Positions 1-10,753 of a stretch of 40,827 bases of DNA are shown piece after piece. Numbering within the stretch: the stretch's first letter is position 1; each line of letters starts with the position of its first letter. This stretch comes from Lachnospiraceae bacterium (GTDB lineage Bacteria; Bacillota; Clostridia; Lachnospirales; Lachnospiraceae). A program made the position numbers and the translations under genes. The notes below the pieces were generated by a model. That model did no database searches. It had not been told where the DNA came from and saw nothing but the letters and a program-made list of their open reading frames with translations. The stretch is taken from NCBI GenBank assembly GCA_910575105.1, contig CAJTDK010000026.1, positions 1 through 40,827 of the forward strand, written 5' to 3'.

Positions 1-10
1 CACAAGAACC

Positions 11-69
11 TTGACATCTGAAGAAGCCTAAAACCATAGTTATAGGGATAGTCTGCCCTTTTTTAGGGC
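11..69 (+). promoter_or_regulatory. candidate promoter and small hairpin ahead of the BREX operon
   Basis: A perfect TTGACA (11-16) is followed after 18 bases by CATAGT (35-40, 4 of 6 matches to TATAAT). Downstream, GCCCT (55-59) and AGGGC (65-69) form a short stem around five T residues, which may act as an operator or weak attenuator. The rest of positions 1-132 shows no gene. This is the only promoter-like match I see ahead of the operon. Confidence 0.35.
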
Positions 70-132
70 TCTTTGTAGGTATTTCTATGCTGGAAGCAGT
101 CTAAAGGTGTTTTCAGAGGTTCTTATAGTGCC

Positions 133-1851
133 ATGAATAATTCAGGTTTAGGAAGAAGTAGAAGAACTCAAAGCGATAAGAAATCTTCGGTTGAAAATCA
201 GGAAGATGAAACTTTTATGGAGTTATATCCTGAACTGTATATGAGGCTTCGTTCAATGTCAAAGGTATATGATGATCCGGGAGGATTTCATGTTGAGCAT
301 ATAAAGGATACGCTTGGGATTGAGATTGACATGGATGAGTTGATGTCCATTCTTCGAGAAATTTCGTGGATAACGGAAGTGGATGAAAATATTTTTTCAT
401 TTTCAAAAAGCGCAAGGCCTTATGAAAAATTGATTGAGTTTAATCAAGATGCATTTATCCGTGTATTGTTGAACCGATATCGTGGTGGGATGAGATTTGA
501 TTCAATAGATTTGGAGAATTTCCGCAATATATATTTGGATTTTGAAGATGAAAAAATTGATATGACGGATGCTGAATTGGAAAAGTGTTTAAGAAAATGC
601 GGTATCGTGTGGCAAGAACGCTTATTCCCAGTAGAAGCAATTATTGCGAATGATGTAAAGGAGAATTTATTAGAGTACATCCATTCAAGCTTTTGTGAAG
701 GAAAACAGGTGTTGTATTACAAAGCAATATTTAGGGATTTATCTGATATTTTTGAGTATTGTTTTAACCTCACAGATCCAATGATGCTGAAGCCTTATCT
801 CGAATATGTATGTGAACCGGGTGAATACTATTTTTTTGATGAGTTTGTTTCAAAAGAAAAAAATGTGAAAATAGACCACACTTCTGAGATAGAAGAGTTT
901 CTTTTAGCGGCAGGGAAGCCATTATCATATGATGAAATTTTTGTGGGACTAGCTCATATTTCCAAGGAAATAATAAGCTCAGAAATCAGAGCTAATGATA
1001 ACATAGTGATGAACTCTAGGGAGCATTATTTCCATTATGATTTGTTTGAATTTTCATCAGAGGATGCTGACCGTATCACTGAATATATCAATCAAGAAAT
1101 TGATGAGGAAGGTTACTGTATTTGGTCAAGAGTTTTTGAAAGAGTGAAAGCAGAAATGCCACTTTTTATTGAGAATAATTCATATCTTTCATCGTTGGGA
1201 ATTAGAAATTCTATAGCAAAAAAACTTTCAGGGCGTTTCACTTTTGAAAGTGAAGTTATAGGTAAGCTTGGACAGTCGATAAATATGGCTGGAGTATATA
1301 GTTTATACGGAAGACATCATGCCCCATTTAGTGATAATGATGTCTACTTATTTTCAAAAGAGGTTAGTGGAGGCGTTATCTATTTTGATGCTTTGGCAGA
1401 AAATACAGTTCGTGTAAGTAGAGAATTGTTTGTACTTAAGGAACATATTGAGTTTGATATACAAGAAATAGATAAAGCCTTATCTACTTATTTAATTACT
1501 GGATATATGTTGATAAAGGATGTTGATTCTTTTTTAATGTTTCCAAATATTAGATATGAATGGAATATTTTTTTGCTAGAAAGCTATTTACTCCATTATA
1601 GTAAAGAATATGCTCTTTGTAACAATGGTCAATCTTTAAATAATGTTGCAGGGGCACTTGTAAAAAAAGGTGGCAACTTTGATGAATTTGAAGATGTTTG
1701 TGCAGATGTTTTGGCGAATGGTTATGTTGAACTAAACAAGTCGGCGGCTTTGGATTTCTTGGCTGAACAAAATCTTCTTACGAGAAGGAGCTATACCGGC
1801 ATAGAGATGGCATTACAAAAAGCAAAACAAATAAGGAACAAGAAGGGATAA
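133..1851 (+). CDS. hypothetical protein, first gene of the BREX type 4-like operon
   Basis: I do not recognise this 572-aa protein. It is acidic, soluble-looking, and shows no signal peptide, membrane segment or nucleotide-binding motif. It appears to be built from several alpha/beta segments of about 70 residues that resemble tandem winged helices (for example around residues 30-95, 250-310 and 500-560, where phrases such as 'kplsydEIfvgL' look like a DNA-binding wing-helix start). The ATG is the first possible start after two in-frame stops at 64 and 76; the nearest Shine-Dalgarno-like AGAGG (115-119) is unusually far, about 13 bases. It ends 8 bases before brxP, so it is almost certainly co-transcribed with the BREX genes. 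It may be a regulator or a DNA-binding accessory subunit of the system; that role is inferred from position only. Confidence 0.6.
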   Translation: MNNSGLGRSRRTQSDKKSSVENQEDETFMELYPELYMRLRSMSKVYDDPGGFHVEHIKDTLGIEIDMDELMSILREISWITEVDENIFSFSKSARPYEKLIEFNQDAFIRVLLNRYRGGMRFDSIDLENFRNIYLDFEDEKIDMTDAELEKCLRKCGIVWQERLFPVEAIIANDVKENLLEYIHSSFCEGKQVLYYKAIFRDLSDIFEYCFNLTDPMMLKPYLEYVCEPGEYYFFDEFVSKEKNVKIDHTSEIEEFLLAAGKPLSYDEIFVGLAHISKEIISSEIRANDNIVMNSREHYFHYDLFEFSSEDADRITEYINQEIDEEGYCIWSRVFERVKAEMPLFIENNSYLSSLGIRNSIAKKLSGRFTFESEVIGKLGQSINMAGVYSLYGRHHAPFSDNDVYLFSKEVSGGVIYFDALAENTVRVSRELFVLKEHIEFDIQEIDKALSTYLITGYMLIKDVDSFLMFPNIRYEWNIFLLESYLLHYSKEYALCNNGQSLNNVAGALVKKGGNFDEFEDVCADVLANGYVELNKSAALDFLAEQNLLTRRSYTGIEMALQKAKQIRNKKG

Positions 1852-1859
1852 TGATTTAA

Positions 1860-4244
1860 ATGTATGCATATGAATGGGATTCGTCAACAGGAGGTTATGT
1901 ACTTACTCCTATGCCATTGACGTTTTCGAAAGAACCAAGACCAGTATATTATAAAGAGCTTGATATCTTAGGATTTGATAAGTACTGGGATTACGATAAG
2001 AATGATTCTTTTCCATATATGTGGGCAGAAGCAAATAATTACTTTTATCGTGGACGTTTAGTTGCAAAAACGAAAGGAGGTTCTGTTTGTTCTGCACCTG
2101 AAATTGTAATAATAGAGGAACCAGAACCAGCTAGATATCCGTTGAGATTTGTTGATATACCTGCTATGGTTGAGAAAAATCATGGAATTATGGAACAGAT
2201 GGAACAGGAAACTATAAAAAAGATATACAATACTTACACGAAATACCTAAACAAGGTTGATGTGTTTTATGTAGCATTTTCGGGAGGAAAAGATAGTGTT
2301 GTTGTTTTGGATTTAGTGCAACGGTCATTACCACATAATGAATTTAAGGTCTTGTTTGGCGATACAAGAATGGAATTCCCCGATACTTATGATGTAGCAA
2401 AAAAGATCCACGAATATTGTGCAATGGAACAAATTGATTTTCTTACATCAAAGTCAAAACTTTCCCCATTGGAGACTTGGAATGTGTTTGGACCACCAGC
2501 ACAAACAATGAGATGGTGTTGTAGTGTTCACAAAACAACTCCACAAATACTGATGTTAAGGGAATATACATCCAATCCTCATTTTAGAGGTATGGCATTT
2601 ACTGGAATACGTGGAGATGAAAGTGCATCAAGAAGTGAATATGATGATGTGAGCGATGGAGAAAAAATCAGAGGTCAGTATAGTTGTCATCCAATATTAG
2701 AATGGAATTCAGCTGAGTTGTTTAATTACATATACGATAAAAATCTGATATTAAACGAAGCTTATAAGAAAGGAAATAGTAGAGCAGGGTGTTTGGTTTG
2801 CCCAATGGCTACATATAAAAATATGTATTTCAAGGAGGTTTCCTATAGTAAAGGTCAAGGAGACTGCTTGGGGACATCAGATTTTAATCAGATAATCTTG
2901 AATACATCATCAAAACCTTTATCTAATGAAAAACAAAAAAAAGAATTCATGGAAATTGGTGGATGGAAAGCCAGACGAAGTGGTAGAGAATTATCAATTG
3001 CAAAAAATTACTGTACGTACTCTTTTGCGAAAGGAATTTTTGAGGTGAAGGTAACTAGGGAGAACACAGACTGGCATGAATGGATAAAAACAGTTGGAAA
3101 AGTTGAATTTCCATACGATGATACTGTAGAAATAATTTTTGATGACAATAAGTATGTTGGGAAATATCACAGAAATAGAATGGGCTTAGAGATAGTGTTC
3201 AATATTGATACTAATACAAAAACAGATATAAATTTTATGTCTGCATTTAAAATAGCAATGAGAAAGGCCGCTTATTGTGTAGGATGCCAAGTGTGTGAAG
3301 CTAATTGTCCACATGGATTTATTAGATTTGAAAATGGAAATGTCTCAATAGATGATCGTTGTGTAAAGTGTAGAAAATGTCATGATATTTTTCATGGTTG
3401 TCTGTTAGCCAATTCAGTACGATTACCGAAAGGAGAAGGAAAAATGGCTGGTATTAATAGATATGGAAATATGGGAGTTGAATATGGATGGTTAGAACTT
3501 TATTTTCAGTTAAAAAATGAATTTTGGACATCAAAAGATAATGATTTAGGCTCAAAGAAAATAGAATATCTTAATAAATTCCTATTGGATACAGGAATGG
3601 GAGTGAAAGAGAAAAAAGGTGATAAATACCCATTAATATCAAGATTTGGAGAAATTATTTCTGATATTGGAATTGATAGTAGTTTAGCCTGGGCACTAAT
3701 TGCGGTTAATTGGTCATACTCTAGCCAGTTTGGATGGTGGGTTAAAAATATTGTGTTTAATAACACCTATTCGCCAGAGGCAATATATGAGATGATTGAT
3801 GATACTTTAAGTGCAACCGTAAGAAATCATATTGTATCTGCATACAAAAACATTTTCATTTCTATTGAGCCGTTGGGTAAGGAACTTGGTTTTGGAGTAT
3901 GTGATTATGAAGAAAAGAGGGGAAGAAAGCTTATTTCAGTAATTAGATTTCCTTGGAGCAATCCTGATGAAAGAGTTATCCTTTATTCTCTTTATAAATT
4001 TGCTGAAGTATGTGGAAATAGAAGACAATTTTCATTAACAGAGCTTCTTGATTCATCCATTGAAAGAGATGGGGTAAGTCCTACAGAAATATTTGGACTA
4101 GATAGAGATACGATGGAAAAAATATTGAATGGACTTACATTTAATTACAAAGATTATGTGGAAGCCAGTTTTACGCATGGACTTGATAATATTACGCTGA
4201 AGAGTGATATGAGTGTAGCAGAGATTCTTGATGAATTGTTCTAG
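1860..4244 (+). CDS. brxP: BrxP-like PAPS reductase/DndC-type sulfurtransferase with ferredoxin domain
   Basis: This 794-aa protein carries the PP-loop ATPase motif SGGKDS at residues 141-146 and a RWCC-type segment (218-221), both typical of the phosphoadenosine phosphosulfate reductase/DndC family. Members of that family activate a substrate with ATP and transfer or reduce sulfur. A dicluster ferredoxin-like segment follows, with cysteines at about 473, 476, 479 and 483 and again at 501, 504 and 507, suggesting 4Fe-4S clusters. The C-terminal 270 residues are not recognised. A PAPS-reductase protein next to BrxC-like, PglZ and BrxL genes is the signature of type 4 BREX, which has no PglX methyltransferase. 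The chemistry is inferred: by analogy to DndC, it may sulfur-modify host DNA. The start has an AGAAGGGA ribosome site at 1841-1848. Confidence 0.82.
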   Translation: MYAYEWDSSTGGYVLTPMPLTFSKEPRPVYYKELDILGFDKYWDYDKNDSFPYMWAEANNYFYRGRLVAKTKGGSVCSAPEIVIIEEPEPARYPLRFVDIPAMVEKNHGIMEQMEQETIKKIYNTYTKYLNKVDVFYVAFSGGKDSVVVLDLVQRSLPHNEFKVLFGDTRMEFPDTYDVAKKIHEYCAMEQIDFLTSKSKLSPLETWNVFGPPAQTMRWCCSVHKTTPQILMLREYTSNPHFRGMAFTGIRGDESASRSEYDDVSDGEKIRGQYSCHPILEWNSAELFNYIYDKNLILNEAYKKGNSRAGCLVCPMATYKNMYFKEVSYSKGQGDCLGTSDFNQIILNTSSKPLSNEKQKKEFMEIGGWKARRSGRELSIAKNYCTYSFAKGIFEVKVTRENTDWHEWIKTVGKVEFPYDDTVEIIFDDNKYVGKYHRNRMGLEIVFNIDTNTKTDINFMSAFKIAMRKAAYCVGCQVCEANCPHGFIRFENGNVSIDDRCVKCRKCHDIFHGCLLANSVRLPKGEGKMAGINRYGNMGVEYGWLELYFQLKNEFWTSKDNDLGSKKIEYLNKFLLDTGMGVKEKKGDKYPLISRFGEIISDIGIDSSLAWALIAVNWSYSSQFGWWVKNIVFNNTYSPEAIYEMIDDTLSATVRNHIVSAYKNIFISIEPLGKELGFGVCDYEEKRGRKLISVIRFPWSNPDERVILYSLYKFAEVCGNRRQFSLTELLDSSIERDGVSPTEIFGLDRDTMEKILNGLTFNYKDYVEASFTHGLDNITLKSDMSVAEILDELF

Positions 4245-4255
4245 GAGGGAAGAAG

Positions 4256-7200
4256 ATGAGTTATCGCGATTATTTTGATATTGATCCGGATTATTTTCCG
4301 CAGGTTGACAAGAAGATCATCGATACGGTGCCTGATTTATGGAAGAAGTTTTATCCGCATCCTTCTTTCGTTAATCTCTTAAAAGCTATGACAGATGTTT
4401 TAAAGAGAAAGTACAAGCTCTCAGTATGGGTAGATGGTGCATATGGCACAGGAAAATCACATGCCGTTCTTACTTTGAAGAAATTATTAGAGGCTTCTGA
4501 GGAGGAGACAAAAGCATATTTTGAAAAGTATAATCTTGATAATTTTCTGTGTAAAGATTTGATGGCACAAAAAGAGGCTGGAAAGATTCTGGTGTGTCAT
4601 CGTTATGGCTCTTCTGATATATCAAACGATACAGATCTTATTGTGGCTTTGCAAGAGGGAATTGAAAAAGCATTAGTGGATAATGGAATTGAAAATCAGG
4701 CAAATATTTCGTTAAAAAATTCTCTTATTCGTTATTTTGAGAATGCAGAGAATATGCAGAGCTTTGATATTTATGCGGCTGGAACCTACAAGGACATACT
4801 TGGGGGTGATATGGCTGAAAATATCTTGGAGAAGCTTAAAATATATGAGGATGATGCTTTACGAAAATTAATCGCTAAGATATTTAAGGTTCCGGTTGTT
4901 CGTGGCAGTTTCTCTATGAATACGGGTGAAATGTGTGATTGGATAAGAGAAGTTATTGAAAAAAATAACTTATATAATCTTGTATTTATATGGGATGAGT
5001 TTTCAGAGTATTTTGAAAATAATTTGCATCATTTAACTGGATTCCAGCAGATTGCAGAGTTATCTGCAACTGCTCCATTTTGTTTAATGATTGTAACACA
5101 TAAGGCAGAGGGATATTTTTCTGATAGTGATCCAGATAAAAAGAAAATCATAGATCGTTTTGTTCGTCCGATACATATCTCTTTACCAGAGAATATTGCA
5201 TTTGCATTGATGCATGAAGCTATGAAGGTAACAGAAGATGAGGTATTGGCAGAAAAATGGGAGAGAAATAAGAAGAGCTTAAAGACAAGAACGAATAGCA
5301 GTAGAACTATAGTAAAGAATGCTATTAACCTTTCGGATTTGGATTTGTCAAATGTATTACCTATACATCCTTATGCAGCTTTGTTATTGCAGCATATTTC
5401 CATTTATTATACTTCAACGGCTAGAAGTATGTTTAACTTCATTAAAAATGATGAGGGGGATCATGTAGAAGCTTTTCAATGGTTTATCGATAAATATGAT
5501 TTTTCTTCACTGAACCCATTCGTTACGGTTGATATGCTTTGGAGTTTCTTTTATGAGAATGGTCAGGATAAGCTTGCATCAGGCATAAAAGAAGTTCTTA
5601 GTTGTTATACAGCGAAGATGGACAAAGAGTTAATAGAAGAAGAAAAGAGAGTGTTGAAAACAATTCTTTTACTTCAAGCTGTATCAGATCGAATGAGTGG
5701 AAATAAAGATATTTTTCTCCCAAATGATAAGAACTTAACTATGGCTTTTGAAGGAACAGATATTTATTTTTCGGCGAAAAATATTGCCAAGAAATTACTA
5801 AACACACATGTTGTTACAAGAACACCTCTCACAGGCGATGTGTTCTCGTATTGTTGCAAGAATACAGGTGCATCAATAGATTCAACACCGTTTATTAAAG
5901 ATGCTCAAAATAAGTCTACGAAAGATTTGTCATTTATGACGGGATGTGAGCTTCGTAGCACTGTAGAACTTAGTGGAGCATTAAAGGCAAGATATAGTTT
6001 GGCTTATGCTACAGTATCCGATTTCGATGGTGAAGTAAAGAAAGCAAATAATCCAGACTCAGTAAGCAATAAACTGTATGCTGTTGTGACTATTGCACGC
6101 AATGATAGTGAAAAGGTAACATTACAGAAAAAGATTAAGACTTTTTATGAAACAAATGTGGACAGTGATGTAGTGGTTATCGATGCAGCAAATGCTATTT
6201 TGGGTGAGACTAATTATAATGAATTTGTAGAAAACTATGCTATGGCACTTGCTATTGGAAATAGTGATATCAATCAGAGAAAGACTTATGAAGGATATGC
6301 AATCGAAGTATTGAAAAACTGGGCGAAGAAGATTAAGTCTGGAGATTTCTATGTTTATTCAAAATATGTAAAAGACGGTGATAGAGCTACTAATTTTGCT
6401 GATTTAACAGTAAAGCTGATGGAAATCAATAAATTTCATTATCCGGAATGTTTGGAGGCGGCATTTCCGAATGTTCTTAATACTATGTATGATGCGAACT
6501 CATTAGCTGCGGGAGCTACTTGTGGTATTACCGAGGAGACTAAAGGTACATTCCGTTCTGGTAATGAAGCAACAAAGCTTGAAAATGCATTAAAAGGTGC
6601 ATGGCAGGTAGCAGATTACTGGAAATCTTCTCATTCTTATATTGCAAATTTGAAGAATGCAGTTGTAAAGATTATTGATGATGTTTATAAGGATCATGAC
6701 AGGGTGGCTATTACGCATATTTACAATATATTGAAGGCTGAACCATATGGATTTTTGCCTTGTAACTTGACGGCATTTATTCTCGGGTTTGTATTAAAAG
6801 AGTATGCTAATACTGTTTATTCGTACAGTGATAATTTGACTACTGGTCCGCTTGATACAGGGAAGCTTGCGACTATGATTTCTGAAGTGATTAAGCAAGA
6901 AAATACACCTGATAAGCGTTATAAAGATAAGTATATTGTTACTCTGACAGAATCAGAGAGAGCGTTCAATCAAGCAACATCAGAGGTGTTTGGTATTGAT
7001 CCAAAGTATTGTGTTACTATCACTGATACTAGGTCGAGAATAAGAGAGCAGATGAAGACTTTTTCGTTCCCTATTTGGTTGATTGAATATGCTATTGATG
7101 GCGTGAACTTTAAGACAAGTAAAGATAAAGTATGTGCTTTAATCAATAGCTATTGTTCACTTGCGAATAACCAAAATGACGGAAAGGGCAAATCTGATAG

Positions 7201-8440
7201 TGATATTGCTCTTGAAATTGGAGATATGTGTATTGCCGAAAAGGATATTGTGGAGGATTTGAAGTCAGTACTTCTTAAAGATATATGCAAAAAAGGAATG
7301 CAGAAATATCTTGAAACATATGCAGGCGGAAAATTAGTTGCAATTGCAAATGAATTAGGTGACGGTGGACAGTATATTAATCATCTTGGGTATAAGTTTA
7401 GTTCCGATGCGGCGAATTGGGTATGGAATAAAGATACTGTGCATAGCAAAATTGATGAACTGATTATTGAATATGAAATAATTGAATATAGTAATAAGGT
7501 ACTTGCAAAACATGTTTCATACATTGAAACAGTGAGAGCATGGTGTGATAGAATTGGACAGATTAAGTTAGCATATTCAGTGATTAAGAATAGTATTGAC
7601 GAAGGGAGAGAATTTTACGAAATGCTTCGTGACTTAAAAAAGGCTAATAGTCTTTTGGATTCACAAAAAGCTAAATTCTTGTCTCTTTTGAAAGCTAATG
7701 TTGAAAACTTCAGAATATTTATGTCATCACAGGCAGAGATGTTTATGAAGGCGTGTTCCCATTATTTAGATGAACTTACACTGAATGATGTGAGAGCTAT
7801 GTTAGAAGATGATCAGTATTCTTTCAAAGGTTCATATATATCAGAACCGGACAAGTATATTGAAAAGGTTCAAAACGCTGTTAACGCTTATAAAGGAACA
7901 CTTGAAAATGTTAAGCTTCGTAAATTGTGGAAAGAATTAACGGGAACTGAAACACCATTTAATTGGGCGGATACATATTCTATGCCAATTATGGCAATGG
8001 TACCTGATTTAGATAGTGAAATTGCAAGAAAAGCATTTTCGACCATTAATACAGGGAAGAATGACTTTAATGCAATAGCCAGTGCAAAGGACTATATTTC
8101 GAAAATGCCCTATGTTGATAAACTTACAAGTAAAGAAGCAAGAGATAAAGCTTTTGTTGATGCGTTTTTAAAGGATTATGAGGTTCTGTTTGAGGGTGTT
8201 GATTCGATAAAGGATTATTTGAAAGCGCATATTACAGAACAACCATACTATTGGCTGGAAAACAAAACTGTGACTTCAAAAATTCGTGACCTTGCAAGGG
8301 TTAAGTATATGGAGACTGGTTATTCAAAAGCAAAGAAAGCAATTGATGATATGCCGGCTGAAAAAGTAAAAGACTATTTGAAACAGCTGATAGAAGATAA
8401 TGTATTGGTTGGTGTAGAAATCATGAAGAGCAATATGTGA
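4256..8440 (+). CDS. brxC: BrxC/PglY-like giant P-loop ATPase of the BREX system
   Basis: The 1394-aa product has a Walker A motif, GAYGTGKSH, at residues 61-69 and a Walker B-like FIWDEFSEYF with Asp247-Glu248. An N-terminal ATPase with a very long, mostly helical remainder is the architecture of the BrxC/PglY ATPases, the large core ATPase of BREX systems. The start is supported by a GGAGGGAAG ribosome site just upstream, 12 bases after the brxP stop. In BREX this ATPase is required for both modification and exclusion of phage, probably as a scaffold or motor on DNA. The order (sulfurtransferase, large ATPase, PglZ, BrxL) fits type 4. The family call is firm from motifs and context; details of its action here are inferred. 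Confidence 0.85.
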   Translation: MSYRDYFDIDPDYFPQVDKKIIDTVPDLWKKFYPHPSFVNLLKAMTDVLKRKYKLSVWVDGAYGTGKSHAVLTLKKLLEASEEETKAYFEKYNLDNFLCKDLMAQKEAGKILVCHRYGSSDISNDTDLIVALQEGIEKALVDNGIENQANISLKNSLIRYFENAENMQSFDIYAAGTYKDILGGDMAENILEKLKIYEDDALRKLIAKIFKVPVVRGSFSMNTGEMCDWIREVIEKNNLYNLVFIWDEFSEYFENNLHHLTGFQQIAELSATAPFCLMIVTHKAEGYFSDSDPDKKKIIDRFVRPIHISLPENIAFALMHEAMKVTEDEVLAEKWERNKKSLKTRTNSSRTIVKNAINLSDLDLSNVLPIHPYAALLLQHISIYYTSTARSMFNFIKNDEGDHVEAFQWFIDKYDFSSLNPFVTVDMLWSFFYENGQDKLASGIKEVLSCYTAKMDKELIEEEKRVLKTILLLQAVSDRMSGNKDIFLPNDKNLTMAFEGTDIYFSAKNIAKKLLNTHVVTRTPLTGDVFSYCCKNTGASIDSTPFIKDAQNKSTKDLSFMTGCELRSTVELSGALKARYSLAYATVSDFDGEVKKANNPDSVSNKLYAVVTIARNDSEKVTLQKKIKTFYETNVDSDVVVIDAANAILGETNYNEFVENYAMALAIGNSDINQRKTYEGYAIEVLKNWAKKIKSGDFYVYSKYVKDGDRATNFADLTVKLMEINKFHYPECLEAAFPNVLNTMYDANSLAAGATCGITEETKGTFRSGNEATKLENALKGAWQVADYWKSSHSYIANLKNAVVKIIDDVYKDHDRVAITHIYNILKAEPYGFLPCNLTAFILGFVLKEYANTVYSYSDNLTTGPLDTGKLATMISEVIKQENTPDKRYKDKYIVTLTESERAFNQATSEVFGIDPKYCVTITDTRSRIREQMKTFSFPIWLIEYAIDGVNFKTSKDKVCALINSYCSLANNQNDGKGKSDSDIALEIGDMCIAEKDIVEDLKSVLLKDICKKGMQKYLETYAGGKLVAIANELGDGGQYINHLGYKFSSDAANWVWNKDTVHSKIDELIIEYEIIEYSNKVLAKHVSYIETVRAWCDRIGQIKLAYSVIKNSIDEGREFYEMLRDLKKANSLLDSQKAKFLSLLKANVENFRIFMSSQAEMFMKACSHYLDELTLNDVRAMLEDDQYSFKGSYISEPDKYIEKVQNAVNAYKGTLENVKLRKLWKELTGTETPFNWADTYSMPIMAMVPDLDSEIARKAFSTINTGKNDFNAIASAKDYISKMPYVDKLTSKEARDKAFVDAFLKDYEVLFEGVDSIKDYLKAHITEQPYYWLENKTVTSKIRDLARVKYMETGYSKAKKAIDDMPAEKVKDYLKQLIEDNVLVGVEIMKSNM

Positions 8441-8456
8441 TTGTGGGGTGTAACAT

Positions 8457-10739
8457 ATGACACTTGAAAAAATTGAGAAACGCATTGAAGCGTTTTTGGT
8501 ATCAGATAAAAGATGGCCAATTATTGTTGATTTTACAAACAAAGGAGACTTGAAAAATTTTGTTGATCATTTCTCTGTTGGCTCTAATGCTATCATTTCT
8601 GCAGGTAAATTTTGTGAAAAAGATGGAACGATTAAGTTTGAAGAATTATTGAATCGAATAGAGAATAATACCAACAACAGTTTTTTGACGCATATATCTG
8701 GCTTCTTGAAATTATATGGTGATAATGAAATAAAAAGCCAGCTAAAGACGATTCTTTCTGAGAGTATCAATGGTCATGTCGTTATTGTTACATATCAATG
8801 CCGAAATTACATAAGATTTTCAGATAGTCGATTTAATGAAAGAGGTCAGATTTTGACTGTTGATGGCGATTTTGATGAAATATCTGATATTTGTTTGATT
8901 TCTCCTGATTTGGCTACGGCATTCAAAGGCTCGTATAGTGGATTTGAAAAGATAGGAGAAGCGATAGAAACATCTTTGGAGAAAATTATATACATTGCGA
9001 CGGATGTAAAAAAACAATTGTTTAATATGTCTGTTATTCATATTTCTCAGTTAAGTAATGGATATGATGTTTTGTGTTCAAAAGATTCTCGCATCAAGAA
9101 TGTTCCAGAGAGCTTTGGTGAACCTGAACAATGGAATAGATTACTCAAAGAGATGGGAGAAAGCAACATATCCTATGTTGTTGATTATGTATTTGGCGGC
9201 GAGGCTAACTTAATTGAGTGTGTAAGAAAGTATCCAACATTCAAGGATGAGAAAAAATGGATATTCTATATTTTATTATGCATATTTGGAACGAAAAAAA
9301 GTGCATATTTATCACATGTATTGTCGATGGTATCAAATTATAAGGATATTCCAAAGGCAATCTATCTTGGGATTTTGTCGTTGGATAAGGATGATGCGGA
9401 TTTTGAAAAAATATATGATGAAAGAAAAGAGATCTTACCCAGTTATGTAGATTATCTAGGTGAGGCTGTTGACTATTGTAAAATTGTGTCCACAAAACAA
9501 GAAGATTCCATTTATTTCTTGACGGATGTTACTCAGCCGGAAAGGGAGAAGATAATTGAATGGCTCGGTATATATGGGAATAAGTATGATTCGACTCAGC
9601 TGATTCAAATTCTCGGAAAGGTATATCCTGATTTGGCGGCCTATTTGTCAAATTATAGATTCAAGAAAGAGTTTTTAAATACCTATTTTGAAAAATACAA
9701 GTATCAAAAGGTAATAAATAAGGTGCTCCCTGCTTTTGAAACGGTGGTAGAAGGTCAAGCTACAGAACTTGATTTTGTTAGCTTGTTACCTGCAAGAACA
9801 AATGTATTTGATAAGGTCGATCTCGTAGGTGCCAGAGTATTTTTCTTTGATGCGTTAGGGGTCGAATATCTTGGATATATTCAGAGCAAATGTAATGAAT
9901 ATAGTTTGTCTGCAAATATAATATGTGCTCACAGCGAACTTCCATCTCTGACATGTTTTAATAGAGAATTTGTGGATGTCTGTATTTCAAAAGGGTGTAA
10001 GGTTACAGATATTAAGGAGCTTGATGAGATTAAGCATCATGGTGAGGACAGTTTTGATTATGAAAAAACAAAAACTCCTATATATCTCATAAAGGAGCTT
10101 GAGATCATTGATAATGTTTTAAAGGCTATCAAAGGTGCAATATTAAGTGATAAGTATACCAAGGCAGTTATTGTTTCGGATCATGGTTCAAGTCGTTTGG
10201 CTGTTTTACACGAGACTGAAAATTTATGGCAGATGGAAACAAAAGGAATGCACTCAGGTCGATGCTGTCCTAAGAATGAAATAAATGTAAAACCGTCTTT
10301 TGCGATTGAGGCTAACGATTATTGGGTGCTTGCCAATTATGATAGATTTAGGGGAAGCAGAAAAGCTAATGTTGAGGTTCATGGTGGTGCTACAATAGAA
10401 GAGGTTACTGTTCCTATCATTGAGATAACAAGAAAAGTGGATGGTATTGAAGCATGGATTCTTGATGAATATAAGGTAATAACTCTTGGGGCTGGGGAGG
10501 TGCCGACAATAAAAATTTATGTTAGTGTTGTTAGTAACAATATCTCAATAAAGGTTGGAGAAAAATATTATGATGTACATAGCACACCAGAGCAATACAT
10601 TTATTCAGCACAACTTGATGATTGTGTGAAGAAAGGCATATATATTGCGGAAATCATGAATGGTTCGGAGATTGTAACATCTGGAAACACTTTTGAGATT
10701 AAAAAGAAAGGTATGACAGAAGTAAGTTTATTTGACTAA
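8457..10739 (+). CDS. pglZ: PglZ-domain protein of the BREX system
   Basis: This 760-aa protein belongs to the PglZ family of alkaline-phosphatase-fold proteins found in all BREX types. Metal-binding signatures are visible in the second half: FFDALGVEY near residue 464 and VSDHGSSR with Asp575-His576, followed by a conserved His-rich stretch around residue 600. The C-terminal 100 residues look like a beta-rich domain. PglZ is essential in BREX but its substrate is not established. The gene lies 16 bases after brxC, and its stop codon overlaps the first possible start of brxL, consistent with translational coupling. Confidence 0.87.
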   Translation: MTLEKIEKRIEAFLVSDKRWPIIVDFTNKGDLKNFVDHFSVGSNAIISAGKFCEKDGTIKFEELLNRIENNTNNSFLTHISGFLKLYGDNEIKSQLKTILSESINGHVVIVTYQCRNYIRFSDSRFNERGQILTVDGDFDEISDICLISPDLATAFKGSYSGFEKIGEAIETSLEKIIYIATDVKKQLFNMSVIHISQLSNGYDVLCSKDSRIKNVPESFGEPEQWNRLLKEMGESNISYVVDYVFGGEANLIECVRKYPTFKDEKKWIFYILLCIFGTKKSAYLSHVLSMVSNYKDIPKAIYLGILSLDKDDADFEKIYDERKEILPSYVDYLGEAVDYCKIVSTKQEDSIYFLTDVTQPEREKIIEWLGIYGNKYDSTQLIQILGKVYPDLAAYLSNYRFKKEFLNTYFEKYKYQKVINKVLPAFETVVEGQATELDFVSLLPARTNVFDKVDLVGARVFFFDALGVEYLGYIQSKCNEYSLSANIICAHSELPSLTCFNREFVDVCISKGCKVTDIKELDEIKHHGEDSFDYEKTKTPIYLIKELEIIDNVLKAIKGAILSDKYTKAVIVSDHGSSRLAVLHETENLWQMETKGMHSGRCCPKNEINVKPSFAIEANDYWVLANYDRFRGSRKANVEVHGGATIEEVTVPIIEITRKVDGIEAWILDEYKVITLGAGEVPTIKIYVSVVSNNISIKVGEKYYDVHSTPEQYIYSAQLDDCVKKGIYIAEIMNGSEIVTSGNTFEIKKKGMTEVSLFD

Positions 10740-10753
10740 TGGGAGGAATTAGT

